Below, piece by piece: positions 12,101 to 20,319 of a stretch of 36,088 nt of DNA (positions within the stretch are counted from its first letter, which is position 1; every line of letters begins with the position of its first letter). A program made the position numbers and the translations under genes. The stretch spans positions 1 through 36,088 of the forward strand of contig JAUCBJ010001904.1 of the NCBI GenBank assembly GCA_032718475.1, given 5' to 3'. The stretch comes from Nemertoderma westbladi (Eukaryota; Xenacoelomorpha; Nemertodermatida; Nemertodermatidae). The notes below the pieces were generated by a model. It was not told the origin of the DNA and did no database searches. It worked only from the letters and a program-made list of their open reading frames with translations.

Positions 12101-15100
12101 TAGGACCGTAGCTCCAGCATCACGAGGATTCGCTGCATCAGGAACTGGTAGGACCGTGGCTCCAGCATCACGAGGATTCGCTGCATCAGGAACTGGTAGG
12201 ACCGTGGCTCCAGCATCACGAGGATTCGCTGCATCAGGAACTGGTAGGACCGTGGCTCCAGCGTCACGAGGATTCGCTGCATCAGGACCTGGTAGGACCG
12301 TGGCTCCAGCGTCACGAGGATTCGCTGCAGGAACTGGTAGGACCGTGGCTCCAGCGTCACGAGGATTCGCTGCATCAGGAACTGGTAGAACCGTGGCTCC
12401 AGCGTCACGAGGATTCGCTGCATCAGGAACTGGTAGGACCGTGGCTCCAGCGTCACGAGGATTCGCTGCATCAGGAACTGGTAGGACCGTGGCTCCAGCA
12501 TCACGAGGATTCGCTGCATCAGGAACTGGTAGGACCGTGGCTCCAGCGTCACGAGGATTCGCTGCAGGAACTGGTAGGACCGTGGCTCCAGCGTCACGAG
12601 GATTCGCTGCATCAGGAACTGGTAGGACCGTGGCTCCAGCATCACGAGGATTCGCTGCATCAGGAACTGGTAGGACGTGGCTCCAGCGTCACGAGGATTC
12701 GCTGCATCAGGAACTGGTAGGACCGTGGCTCCAGCGTCACGAGGATTCGCTGCATCAGGAACTGGTAGGACCGTGGCTCCAGCGTCACGAGGATTCGCTG
12801 CATCAGGAACTGGTAGGACCGTGGCTCCAGCATCACGAGGATACGCTGCATCAGGAACTGGTAGGACCGTGGCTCCAGCGTCACGATGATTCGCTGCATC
12901 AGGAACTGGTGGAACCGTGGCTCCAGCGTCACGAGGATTCGCTGCATCAGGAACTGGTGGGACCGTGGCTCCAGCGTCACGAGGATTCACTGCATCAGGA
13001 ACTGGTAGGACCGTGGCTCCAGCGTCACGAGGATTCGCTGCATCAGGAACTGGTAGGACCGTGGCTCCAGCGTCACGAGGATTCGCTGCATCAGGAACTG
13101 GTAGGACCGTGGCTCCAGCGTCACGAGGATTCGCTGCATCGGGAACTGGTATGACCGTGGCTCCAGCATCACGAGGATTCGCTGCATCAGGAACTGGTAG
13201 GACCGTGGCTCCAGCGTCACGAGGATTCGCTGCATCAGGAACTGGTAGGACCGTGGCTCCAGCGTCACGAGGATTCGCTGCATCAGGAACTGGTAGGACC
13301 GTGGCTCCAGCGTCACGAGGATTCGCTGCATCAGGAACTGGTAGGACCGTGGCTCCAGCGTCACGAGGATTCGCTGCATCAGGAACTTGTAGGACCGTGG
13401 CTCCAGCGTCACTTCCCGGATACTTTTCCCGATTTCATTGAGGAACTGAACTGGCTTGTTGCTGACCCCGGTCTACCCAAAGTCTCAAATAGCCGCGGTT
13501 GCCAAGCTCCTCAAACTTTCGGAATTTCCGGTTCTCTGCCTCCCCAGCTGCGCTATGGGAGCCGGATAATGTGTGCCTGATTTTGCTGGCAGCAAGTGGT
13601 TTACTATACTGTTGCGTATTGTTAATGTACGGCCCTGGGCCCATGGGACTATAGGGTCACCCCATCCAGCCTCTCTCCATCCCCTCTACAGAGGCCAGGT
13701 GGCTCCTTGGTGTTGGCCAACGCACCTTCTGCGTGAGCGTTGGAGCGTTATAATATTTTTAATAATTTAAAATATTATAATTGTATATTAATAATAATAA
13801 TAATAAATTAATATATAAAATAAAATATATTTATATATTTTACCAGGGTCTCCCTAACTAAGATGACAGACAAGCTGGAATTGTTGGCCGACCGATTGGA
13901 CGGGATTCAGCGCAGTACCGCGTTACTTGGCAACCCATCACTGCCGGTCGTCCAGGAAGCCAGCACGCTCCTAGCGGGAATATCGAGAATTTGTCAGGAG
14001 AATGAGAGAGTGAAGGCGACCCTGGCGGAACGTAACCGAAAGGTTGAAGAGCAGAATGTGAAGATATCCGACTTACTAAACCGAAATCAACAGTAAGTGA
14101 GTTAAATTACGTTACCCGTTGTGTCAAAATGGCACTTTTCGGCGTTTAAGTCCCTTTAATATTTATGTAAACCTCCTTCGCTTCTCTCGTTCGGTACATA
14201 TAAATACAATCGAGTCATAACGCTGAAAAAGTGTTACAAGCAAGCAAACAGTCGGCCGAAGCCGGAGGCAACCCGAAGGCTCCCTTTCGGTAGCCGCTAC
14301 CCGAAGGTAGGGGTGGGCGCTACTCCCATCTGCTACCCGAAGGTAGGGGTGGGCGCTACTCCTATCTGTTACCCGAAGGTAGGGGTGGGCGCTACTCCTA
14401 TCTGCTACCCGAAGGTAGGGGTGGGCGCTACTCCTATCTGCTACCAGAAGGTAGGGGTGGGGGCTACTCCTATCTGCTACCCGAAGGTAGGGGTGGGCGC
14501 TACTCCTATCTGCTACCCGAAGGTAGGGGTGGGCGCTACTCCTATCTGCTACCCGAAGGTAGGGGTGGGCGCTACTCCTATCTGCTACCCGAAGGTAGGG
14601 GTGGGCGCTACTCCTATCTGCTACCCGAAGGTAGGGGTGGGCGCTACTCCTATCTGCTACCCGAAGGTAGGGGTGGGCGCTACTCCTATCTGCTACCCGA
14701 AGGTAGGGGTGGGCGCTACTCCTATCTGCTACCCGAAGGTAGGGGTGGGCGCTACTCCTATCTGCTACCCGAGGGTAGGGGTGGGCGCTACTCCTATCTG
14801 CTACCCGAAGGTAGGGGTGGTCGCTACTCCCTAGTTTTGCTCTCATTAATTCAACTGGTCCTCATATACTTTTACAGAATGATGTAAATAGTTATTTGTT
14901 GAATTAATTTGCCTTATTGTGCAGATTTATCGAGCAAAGTAATGTGTTGTTGGAGCAACGTAATGAAACATTCCACACGACTGCCACTCAAGCCCAATCG
15001 AGGCTCGGCGTACTGGAAGAGGAGAGAGCCAAACAGTCGGTTGAACTGAGTACCGCTCTGGCTAGGGTGTCGACACTAACCCTGGAACTCAATGCGCTAA

Positions 15101-17981
15101 AAGAAGACGAAGTCGATGTGAAGCGGCGTCTAACGGAGACGATGGGAGCCTTACGAGCGACAACGAGTGAACGAGCCAATCTTAAGGGGCAGTTACAGGA
15201 AGCGGAGGGAGTGAGAGAGACACTGCAATCGAGTCTAAAGGAAGATCGGTTGCTAAGGAAACAGTTAGAAACAAAGGTAAAGTAAAGTATAGCCAATTAT
15301 AATTTGTAAATGCCTCTCATAAGTTGCACTATTCAATTAAAATTATTATAATGTGCAATTATATTTTTAATGGAATTATATTTCTTCTATTTTTATTGTC
15401 TCTCTTCTTTGGACGACTAAACCTACTTTTTTTTGCTTAACTATTAACTATTGGCTACTGTTCCACTTTATTCACCGTGATATAAATAGATACATTTATA
15501 GTGTTCGATTCTTTATCATATTATTATCTTTCATTTTATAATTTATTTGATTTTACATTTTAGTTAAACGAAGTTGAGGACGATTTTTCCGAATCCAAAT
15601 CGAAAATAGCTATGCTGGAAAAGTTTTATGCTGAGAAAAAGGAAAAGTCCGTTAAAGATAATAAAATACACGAGGATGAGTTGTTGGAGTTGAGAGAAAG
15701 TCATAAGAGTGAAGTTGAATCTCTTCAGAAGAAGTTGAGAACTTTGCGACTTAGTAAGGATAACGCCGTGTCCGAACAGGTGAGCGAGGTATTCTTTATT
15801 TTGTGTTTTTTTTTTAATTTTATTGTTAAATTACTTGGTTTTAGTTCGATCGTTTGGTTCAATATTCGGTTTTATTTTAACTTCTACCAACTATCTCGTA
15901 TCAACCACTTTAACCACTTTGCGGGTTACCTAGGTTACTAATAATCCAGGTTAAATTGGGATCAGACCAAAGAATTTAAAAAAGTGCAGATAAAGTTTGA
16001 GCTATTTTAGGTCGCCATTGTTGAAATATCTCACTTTACAATTATAACAAAACGAGATGATTTACAGTTTGAAATAAATAAGGCTTTATATTGTTGGTTG
16101 CAGTTGTCTTTGGTGGAAAAGGAACAAGCTGAACATTGGAGTAATAAGTTGGAACAGAATTTGGCGAAGGAACGCAAAAACCACCTAGCCAAGGAATCAG
16201 TTTTGCAAGATGCAAACGATGAACTCGAAGCCAATATGAACTTGTTGCAGCGGAAAACTGACGATCAGAAGACGATAATAAGTGAGAGTAAAGAGAAACT
16301 GAGTGCTTACGAGGAGCAAGTGAGTAATCTTACCGATGAGGTCGGGTCATGGAAACAACGGTACCAGAATCTTATCAAGAATGTCAGGGATATGAAAGGG
16401 CAGTATGAAGAGAAAGTTGGCGAGCTGGAAGCTGAGATAGAACAGCTGGAGTCCCGTGTTGATTCGGGATCTGGTGATGTTATTAATGAAACAAAGAAGG
16501 TTATGAATGGTGTATTCCATTCGCTACGCGCCGAAATTGATGCTAATGATACCTACCGAGGCAGTAAAGTGATATCTATTGTTATGGAAACTATAAAATC
16601 TGTTACTCTGAAAATGACAGCGCCGCCCGCAAGGGACGACTCTGTAGAGCACGAAGAGAGCGGAGATGGTGATTCAGACGTAGATGATGATGATGTTGCT
16701 AATCCTGTCGATGATGTTCGAGAAGAGTTTGCCAATAAAGCGCCTGAGTCGGGGAGTAGGCGGGTCTCCTTCCACAGTGAGGTGTTGGAGTACGGTGACG
16801 ATGCAAATAGCAGTGGCGTGGCGGTTCTCAATGAAGAATACCATTCCTTGGGTCGTTACAAAGATGCACTGGAAGTAGCAGCCCTTTCTGCCAACAAACC
16901 TGGTAATAATGATGATGGAGATGGTGAGGATGAGGATGACGAAAGTCCTAAAGACGACGATGCCGAAGATATAGCTCCTAATGTATTAATTCAGCCGGAT
17001 GTTCTAACGGACAGACCGGAGGCCGAACAGGATGTAGATCTTCCACAACAACTTACCGGAGTTATCGGTGACGCGGTACCGGAAGGGACGTTACCTGGCA
17101 ATGACGTAGATTTTGAACAACCGGAAGTAGTTACAATACATGACTCACAATCGGGTGAATTGCCATTAGCAGTTGTCGATAGTCATCCATCACGAGATGA
17201 AGTCGATGTAATAAGTGATTCCGAGCCGGAAGTAGATACGCAGCATTTAATCCCGGAAGTGGACACGCCGGAAGTGGATAAATTACGTGAAATAGAACAG
17301 GAAGTAGAAATATTACATGAATCTCAACCGGAAGTGGTACATGACTCTCAACCGGAAGTGGTACATGACTCTCAACCGGAAGTGGTACATGACTCTCAAC
17401 CGGAAGTGGTACACGACTCTCAACCGGAAGTGGTACATAAATCTCAACCGGAAGTCGATGCATTTGAAGATAAACTGGAAGTGGATCCATTACGTCACCC
17501 AAGCCCAGTCGAATCTCAACCAAAAGTAAATGATATATTGCGTCAATCCCAACCGGAAGTAGACATATTACATGACTCAAAACCCGAAATAGAGATCGCT
17601 AATAATCCCTTAGCAGTGAGCGATGTGAGTTCTCCTGTGCGAACGGGCGATTCAATGGAAAACCTGTCTGAAACTGAAGATTTAACCAATCAGAGCGTCG
17701 CTATTAAGCCGACCGATAAAGTGGGTAGTTCGTTGGAATCAGATGGAACCGGCGCCGATCGTAGTAATAAATCGAGCGATCCTGTTATTCATAAAAATAG
17801 TAAAAGTAAAGAAATTAAAGGAATATTTGATAATGAGGACAGTGATGATGATGATAACATATTTGCGGAGAAAACCACCACCGTTGTTGCTAAAGCGACG
17901 AAGGTTGAACCACCTCCATCGCCACTCTTCGGGGGCGATTCGGACTCTGATGACGATTTAACTTGGTTGAAATCATCCTAG
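69..17981 (+). CDS. FKBP15: FKBP15-like protein, 3' eleven exons of a larger gene (5' end outside window)
   Basis: The exons are 69-186, 7459-7559, 7893-8036, 8337-8496, 8735-8866, 9295-9659, 10376-10551, 13847-14092, 14925-15276, 15564-15779 and 16104-17981. All have GT-AG borders and compatible phases, and together give about 1295 residues. The domain order matches animal FKBP15 (a WH1/FKBP protein of early endosomes and actin): an FKBP isomerase domain, a low-complexity Pro/Gln linker, a long coiled coil, the conserved KKVMNGVFHSLRAEI block, and an acidic tail ending in an LFG motif followed by DLTWLKSS. Human FKBP15 ends in a similar LFG plus acidic plus Trp-Leu sequence. Window base 1 begins GTGAGTATG, a donor site, so the WH1-encoding exons should lie upstream. 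Identity is inferred from remembered family sequence, not a search. It is convergent with the myosin gene at 20421-24134. Confidence 0.9.
311..440. mobile_element. Small foldback (MITE-like) element, copy 1
   Basis: The left arm at about 311-359 and right arm at about 392-440 are near-perfect inverted repeats sharing AACAGGACTAAGGA and the block ending in ACTCTATAGCAAAT. The short centre contains the GAATTCGCCACCAGC string that also occurs in copy 2, where it is the 3' end of a tRNA-like sequence. Copy 1 therefore looks like an internal-deletion derivative of copy 2. Confidence 0.7.
450..706. mobile_element. Foldback element, copy 2, carrying a tRNA-like sequence
   Basis: Arms at about 450-542 and 629-706 are inverted repeats of roughly 80-90 bp, including TATGTGTTTAACATCCATA and ACTCTATAGCAAATGGAG. 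Between them lies a tRNA-derived segment on the minus strand. It is adjacent to copy 1, and the pair is bracketed by a 14 bp direct repeat (296-309 and 711-724). No transposase is present. Confidence 0.72.
555..631 (-). pseudogene. tRNA-like relic inside a foldback element
   Basis: On the minus strand an A-box-like TAGTGTAGTGG is followed by a possible anticodon arm (stem CCTGA/TCGGG, loop ACGTTTA, nominal anticodon GTT) and a perfect T-arm (stem GCGGG/CCCGC, loop TTCGATC) that includes a B box. The 3' acceptor strand would be TGGTGGC, but no matching 5' strand is present because the foldback arm abuts the D-arm. Position 33 is C instead of T. I read this as a tRNA-derived relic rather than a working tRNA gene. 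Confidence 0.6.
1122..2470 (+). repeat. 67-68 bp minisatellite in FKBP15 intron, about 20 copies
   Basis: These are head-to-tail units of 66-68 bp containing TTTATTGTTTTGGTTATAAA, TAACCTGCTCCTTTCCCCC and AATTGGTAAC. Later copies (from about 2090) are more divergent, with CTCTGTAACCTATTC variants. The unit is the reverse complement of a related 68 bp array inside the foldback element at 27055-27615, so the two share an origin. Confidence 0.9.
2471..7484 (+). repeat. 37 bp minisatellite of 3' splice site plus exon start, about 135 copies
   Basis: Nearly perfect 37-38 bp units fill about 5 kb. Each consists of a pyrimidine-rich TTCCTATTTTTTATTAG and then GTTATTTGGTTACCAATAAG. The last unit is the real intron/exon boundary: its TATTAG is the acceptor at 7458 and its second half encodes YLVTNK of the FKBP domain. 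Variants (GTTTCTTAG, TTTGATTAG, TTACTACTTTTTT) recur in blocks, e.g. a roughly 411 bp segment at about 2715-3080 repeated at about 3125-3490, showing higher-order duplication. Copy number is estimated from length, not counted one by one. Confidence 0.95.
7459..7559 (+). CDS. FKBP15: FKBP15 exon: FKBP domain middle (YLVTNKLLAGEID...)
   Basis: The only acceptor that keeps phase with the exon ending at 186 is TATTAG at 7453-7458. It gives YTG|YLVTNKLLAGEIDSNRDTEK and then KIGRGKVIK, which aligns without gaps with the human FKBP15 stretch YTGWLLQNHVLGQVFDS. The pocket residues Val and Ile (of KVIK) are present; the Phe before Asp is Ile here. The first 20 or so bases of this exon are identical to the coding-side half of the 37 bp repeat that fills the preceding intron. 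The donor is GTAATT at 7560. Confidence 0.85.
7893..8036 (+). CDS. FKBP15: FKBP15 exon: C-terminal half of FKBP domain
   Basis: The acceptor is TTGCCTTAG and the donor GTAAGTT at 8037, phase 0 at both ends. It reads GWENGMIGMHRNSRRVLVIP, then PLEGYGSKA and NSTLVFDVQIVK. The pocket Trp (GWENG), Tyr (GYGS) and Phe (LVFDV) of FKBP folds are all present, so prolyl isomerase or ligand-binding capacity is plausible. Confidence 0.9.
8337..8496 (+). CDS. FKBP15: FKBP15 exon: Ser/Pro-rich linker
   Basis: The acceptor is ATCGTTTTAG and the donor GTAAGTAA; it starts in phase 0 and ends in phase 1. It encodes a low-complexity Ser/Pro/Lys linker (IKPSSDISGSSSPLTIP...) directly after the FKBP fold, as expected for FKBP15. 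No known motif was seen apart from likely disorder. Confidence 0.82.
8735..8866 (+). CDS. FKBP15: FKBP15 exon: KAKLISRMARMGQ motif
   Basis: The acceptor is AATTATATAG and the donor GTAAGTAG, phase 1 to phase 1. The segment KAKLISRMARMGQATLP closely resembles the conserved KAxLISRMAKMGQPMLP block of vertebrate FKBP15, which is a strong family marker. An acidic Ser-rich stretch follows (ESSDSEPESDRLME). Confidence 0.87.
9038..9055 (+). repeat. Poly(G) run of 18
   Basis: An uninterrupted run of 18 G sits in the intron between the exons ending at 8866 and starting at 9295. It is prone to replication and sequencing slippage, and the exact length may be unreliable. Confidence 0.9.
9295..9659 (+). 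CDS. FKBP15: FKBP15 exon: Gln/Pro/Tyr-rich low-complexity region
   Basis: The acceptor is CCTTTCAG; the donor GTGAGCTGG begins at 9660. The exon is phase 1 in and phase 0 out. It encodes a Pro/Gln/His/Tyr-rich segment (e.g. PPYQQQQHQHPAMYDQGYSA) ending VYQPANQ. This is likely disordered, as in the Pro/Gln-rich middle of known FKBP15 proteins. The reading frame runs past the donor into the intron; I favour splicing because the donor is strong and the next exon joins in phase. Confidence 0.8.
9935..10333. mobile_element. Possible small inverted-repeat element in FKBP15 intron
   Basis: The ends CTGGAGCTCTACTCG (9935-9949) and CGAATAGAGCTCCAG (about 10319-10333) are inverted repeats with one mismatch. 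The 9 bp string TTCATCGTG occurs just outside both ends (9913-9921 and 10334-10342), although 13 bp separate the left copy from the inverted repeat. Inside are a 28 bp tandem duplication (about 9975-10035) and two similar segments of about 37 bp (10161-10197 and 10285-10321). No coding capacity was seen. Confidence 0.4.
10376..10551 (+). CDS. FKBP15: FKBP15 exon: Pro/Ala-rich region before the coiled coil
   Basis: The acceptor is TATTTTTCAG; the donor is a weak GTCGGT at 10552. The translation is PAPAFSQFPVATSALYNSLP..., then SEVALSESRHNQTEI, ending in phase 2. It joins in frame to the exon at 13847 (R|VSLTKMTDKLE). The human protein has a similar transition into the coiled coil. The weak donor and the 3.3 kb repeat-filled intron make this the least certain junction. 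Confidence 0.75.
11055..11110 (+). repeat. 12 bp tandem repeat, four copies
   Basis: Four copies of AAATAATCCGGC run head to tail at the AT-rich to GC-rich transition that precedes the large 48 bp array. Confidence 0.85.
11250..13415 (+). repeat. 48/45 bp minisatellite in FKBP15 intron, about 45 copies
   Basis: The units contain GGACCGTGGCTCCAGCGTCA and GAGGATTCGCTGCATCAGGA. A common variant lacks TCA, making it 45 bp. The period is a multiple of three and the unit lacks stops in several frames, so long ORFs appear on both strands (16-residue repeats such as TVAPASRGFAASGTGR). One unit has a single-base deletion (about 12676) and another a TGA (12887-12889). It lies between exons that splice in phase, so I treat it as intronic. 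It is GC-rich in an AT-rich setting. Confidence 0.93.
13416..13745. other. GC-rich block flanking the 48 bp array
   Basis: About 330 bp of GC-rich unique sequence lies between the end of the array and a very AT-rich 100 bp tract before the 13847 exon. Together with the GC-rich lead-in at 11100-11245, it looks like the remains of an inserted element that carries the array. A plus-frame stretch reads FPDTFPDFIEELNWLVADPG before breaking down, which could be an old coding fragment; I do not recognise it. Confidence 0.35.
13847..14092 (+). CDS. FKBP15: FKBP15 exon: start of coiled coil
   Basis: The acceptor is ATTTTACCAG and the donor GTAAGT at 14093. The encoded VSLTKMTDKLELLADRLDGI..., ISRICQENERVKATLAERNR and VEEQNVKISDLLNRNQ align with the human FKBP15 coiled coil (IQRIIQENERLK..., RIEEQNDKISELIERNQ). 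Heptad-like spacing is visible. The exon ends in phase 2. Confidence 0.9.
14100..14260 (+). repeat. Dispersed repeat copy related to about 31480-31620
   Basis: The strings TTTATGTAAACCTCC...TCTCGTTCGGTACATATAAATAC here and TTTATGTAAACATCC...CTCGCTCGGTACATAAATAC at about 31538-31580 are clearly related, with looser similarity (AAATGGC...CACT) upstream of both. This marks a dispersed element of unknown type, with one copy in this FKBP15 intron next to the 36 bp array. Confidence 0.5.
14295..14832 (+). repeat. 36 bp minisatellite in FKBP15 intron, about 15 copies
   Basis: Near-identical 36 bp units containing GCTACCCGAAGGTAGGGGTG run head to tail. The period is a multiple of three and both strands stay open (12-residue repeats), but the array sits between exons 13847-14092 and 14925-15276 of a conserved coiled coil, so it is intronic. 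Confidence 0.93.
14925..15276 (+). CDS. FKBP15: FKBP15 exon: central coiled coil
   Basis: The acceptor is TTATTGTGCAG and the donor GTAAAG at 15277. It begins FIEQSNVLLEQRNETF, equivalent to the vertebrate YVEQSNLMMEKRN block, and continues as uninterrupted Glu/Leu/Arg-rich coiled coil. The exon ends in phase 0. Confidence 0.9.
15564..15779 (+). CDS. FKBP15: FKBP15 exon: coiled coil continuation
   Basis: The acceptor is ACATTTTAG and the donor GTGAGCGAGG at 15780, phase 0 at both ends, 72 codons. It encodes LNEVEDDFSESKSKIAMLEK... through LRLSKDNAVSEQ, a charged coiled coil matching the equivalent human segment that ends near ...AAAEQLSLV. Confidence 0.88.
16104..17981 (+). CDS. FKBP15: FKBP15 terminal exon: coiled-coil end, conserved core and acidic tail
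   Basis: The acceptor is TTGGTTGCAG and the stop is TAG at 17979-17981. It starts LSLVEKEQAEHW, continues the coiled coil to about residue 125 of the exon, then carries the family block KKVMNGVFHSLRAEI and IVMETIKSVTLKM. A long acidic, presumably disordered tail follows. It contains about six copies of an 8-residue repeat (QPEVVHDS, 17326-17457) and ends with GIFDNEDSDDDDNIFAEK and PLFGGDSDSDDDLTWLKSS. The two Phe/acidic motifs resemble the LFa motifs of FAM21/WASHC2 and the C-terminus of vertebrate FKBP15, which has been linked to WASH/retromer; that role is inferred here. Confidence 0.92.
   Translation: MSLVEKEQAEHWSNKLEQNLAKERKNHLAKESVLQDANDELEANMNLLQRKTDDQKTIISESKEKLSAYEEQVSNLTDEVGSWKQRYQNLIKNVRDMKGQYEEKVGELEAEIEQLESRVDSGSGDVINETKKVMNGVFHSLRAEIDANDTYRGSKVISIVMETIKSVTLKMTAPPARDDSVEHEESGDGDSDVDDDDVANPVDDVREEFANKAPESGSRRVSFHSEVLEYGDDANSSGVAVLNEEYHSLGRYKDALEVAALSANKPGNNDDGDGEDEDDESPKDDDAEDIAPNVLIQPDVLTDRPEAEQDVDLPQQLTGVIGDAVPEGTLPGNDVDFEQPEVVTIHDSQSGELPLAVVDSHPSRDEVDVISDSEPEVDTQHLIPEVDTPEVDKLREIEQEVEILHESQPEVVHDSQPEVVHDSQPEVVHDSQPEVVHDSQPEVVHKSQPEVDAFEDKLEVDPLRHPSPVESQPKVNDILRQSQPEVDILHDSKPEIEIANNPLAVSDVSSPVRTGDSMENLSETEDLTNQSVAIKPTDKVGSSLESDGTGADRSNKSSDPVIHKNSKSKEIKGIFDNEDSDDDDNIFAEKTTTVVAKATKVEPPPSPLFGGDSDSDDDLTWLKSS
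17326..17457 (+). repeat. 24 bp coding tandem repeat (QPEVVHDS)
   Basis: About five to six head-to-tail copies of a 24 bp unit lie inside the terminal FKBP15 exon, each encoding Gln-Pro-Glu-Val-Val-His-(Asp/Lys)-Ser. The period is a multiple of three, so copy-number change would preserve the frame. Looser EVD and QPEVD relatives flank the array, suggesting it grew from a diffuse older repeat. Confidence 0.85.
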
Positions 17982-18522
17982 AGTCTCCATTTAAATGAGC
18001 GAAAGATAAATAATTAATTAACCATATTTTTAAACTTATTATTACTAATTAATTATTGTGCTATTATTATTATTGCAAGCATTAATTAGTGCACTGCAAC
18101 TGAGTGCGTACGTACGTGTGGTATATTTTATTGCAAATTTAATTATTTGTATTGAACAACTTGAGCAGTTAGTTGTATGTGTTGTATTTTTAATGCATCT
18201 TGGAGGTATTAATTTAATTACCGTAAACGTACTGAATGCTGGATGTGCTGCACCCTGCTACATTTACTATTAGTGAGGGGTTTTTTATAGCGCTGCATAA
18301 CACTTGATTTCCATGTGCGAGCCGCGTGCTTGCATACTCTATGCGTGCGTCGTGCATGTATGAATGTCACTGCAATGCATTATCAGCGCTACTGTTATTA
18401 CATCGTCGGTTCGTTAAGCCCAATCGATGACGATTTTATCGGCTCTGTCTGCAGCGGGTTGCCAGTGCTGTATCATTTAGTTAGTATTACTTATAGAATC
18501 ATATAGACGCCATATGTATTTA

Positions 18523-18804
18523 TTATTTTTACCTTTGTCCCCCGCCACCACACCATGGATGGTAACTTATATTTTTACCTTTGTCCCCCGCCACCACACC
18601 ATGGATGGTAACTTATATTTTTACCTTTGTCCCCCGCCACCACACCATGGATGGTAACTTATATTTTTACCTTTGTCCCCCGCCACCACACCATGGATGG
18701 TAACTTATATTTTTACCTTTGTCCCCCGCCACCACACCATGGATGGTAACTTATATTTTTACCTTTGTCCCCCGCCACCACACCATGGATGGTAACTTAT
18801 ATTT
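18523..18804 (+). repeat. 46 bp minisatellite downstream of FKBP15, six copies
   Basis: Six almost perfect units contain TACCTTTGTCCCCCGCCACC and ACACCATGGATGGTAACTTA. The array is about 540 bp after the FKBP15 stop, in the 3' UTR or intergenic spacer. There are no meaningful ORFs. Confidence 0.93.
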
Positions 18805-20234
18805 CTTCAGAATACATTTTTTTCCGATTATTGTTGCTATTATTTTGTGCTATTGCGATTCCATAATTTTCAACCTATCCCATTTTTTTTGTTTTAATCG
18901 CTAGCTTTTTTTGATAATGTTATTGGTATAAGGTTTAGTCGGAAGTCACTATTTTGTTAAACCTCTTAAACTGACTCGGTCAAAAAAGTACCTTAAACCT
19001 TACTTTACCTTAAAAGTACCTTACTTTGTTACCAAAAATCGAGTCGAATATCTCATGTTGTTCTGGAATGTTAATTATTTATCTTAAATTTAATAATTGT
19101 GATGAAATATCAATAATTATTTAACAGATTTATTAATAAAGAAATAAAGTCATATTATAATATTTATTATTGTTTCATATTATTACATATAAATATAATA
19201 AAGAGTGCCTTAGAAATATATCCTTATTGGCTTCTTGGTAATAAATTTGTTTGACAAAAGATTGGCTTCGAAAACAATTAACATTTCGATTAAACTGATG
19301 ATACAATTTGTATATTTCTTTTGATTTCAATGCGACTCGCTTAGCTCAATAAAAAAGTTGAGCGAAGAGATACTATTATACGGTTCATAAATAGTAAGAA
19401 AAAATAATATGAAGGTTAAAAAATATTGAAATATTTGACTATTCAACTTTCTATATGAAGGACTATATTTACCCTTTCTAATAATACCATTTTGTCTTTA
19501 ATTTTTTTAAATTTTAACATTCACAGCACTTTAAAATTAACAAAGATTAATTGTTGTAAACTATACCAGTACATTATAATTAATACACAGAATATATATA
19601 TAGTATCTTGTATTACGTATTTCATGATATGGATTATAATTTTGTCTGCGACTTTATCGTTTATCATTTTGATGGGTAATTTATTAGCAGAATTAATTTT
19701 CATATTCTTATTAAATATATTATTTATTAAAATCAATACTAATTGTTTATAATTGATATTGTTTTCTTTCCCGGATAATTCCACCCACAAGAGTGTTTTA
19801 AGTTCCGGACAATTAATTTACGGACTGTGAATTCATGGGCCCTTTCTTTAATAGTATAAACAATAACTATATAGACAGACTCAATTACATTACCGGAAAG
19901 AATTATTATTACTACTAATACAAGTGATTATCATACAACATTTATATGGAATGAGGAGACATAAATCAGACTTTAGTGCATAACAAATAACATTGGAAGG
20001 TGCGCAATCTGGCCCTAATATTATGTTCCAAAACGTAACAATATTTAAACCGGGGGTTGATGATAGGGTTTAATTGCGCACCAACGCAACCTGGGGAAAC
20101 GACGATGTATGGAGACGGTAATAGTGGGAGAAATTATTAGGCGGGTTAATTATTTTTGTTGATTACTGAAAATCGAACTCTAAAATTAATAACCACAATC
20201 TTCGAATGATATTCACAATCTACCCGTTCATAAT

Positions 20235-20297
20235 CCCAACGAGGCATACATAAATCCCAACGAGGCATACATAAATCCCAACGAGGCATACATAAAT
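20235..20297. repeat. 21 bp tandem repeat, three copies
   Basis: Three perfect copies of a 21 bp unit (CCCAACGAGGCATACATAAAT) plus a partial fourth lie just beyond the predicted poly(A) signal of the myosin gene. Confidence 0.9.
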
Positions 20298-20313
20298 CCC
20301 AATCCAATTCATT

Positions 20314-20319
20314 TTTATT
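20314..20319 (-). terminator. Candidate poly(A) signal of the myosin gene
   Basis: TTTATT on the plus strand is AATAAA on the minus strand, about 100 nt after the myosin stop codon. It is a plausible cleavage/polyadenylation signal, unsupported by transcript data. Confidence 0.45.

Noticed and set aside
11029-12990. Minus-strand 653-residue ORF of LVTLEPRSYQFLMQRI-type repeats
   Set aside because: It is a by-product of a stop-free minisatellite whose period is a multiple of three; other frames on both strands are equally open and FKBP15 exons splice across it.
11241-13154. Plus-strand 637-residue repeat ORF as a gene
   Set aside because: It has the same minisatellite cause, no recognisable domain, and a one-base deletion and a TGA in the array; kept only as a finding about codon-position bias.
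14163-14846. Long ORFs on both strands over the 36 bp array
   Set aside because: The array is tandem and intronic between conserved coiled-coil exons; openness follows from the 36 bp period.
16553-17580. Minus-strand ORFs opposite the FKBP15 terminal exon
   Set aside because: They are antisense shadows of an acidic repetitive coding exon with no domain support.
19492-19790. AT-rich ORFs on both strands in the convergent spacer
   Set aside because: They are low-complexity Ile/Asn/Leu products expected by chance in AT-rich DNA, with no motif or splice context.
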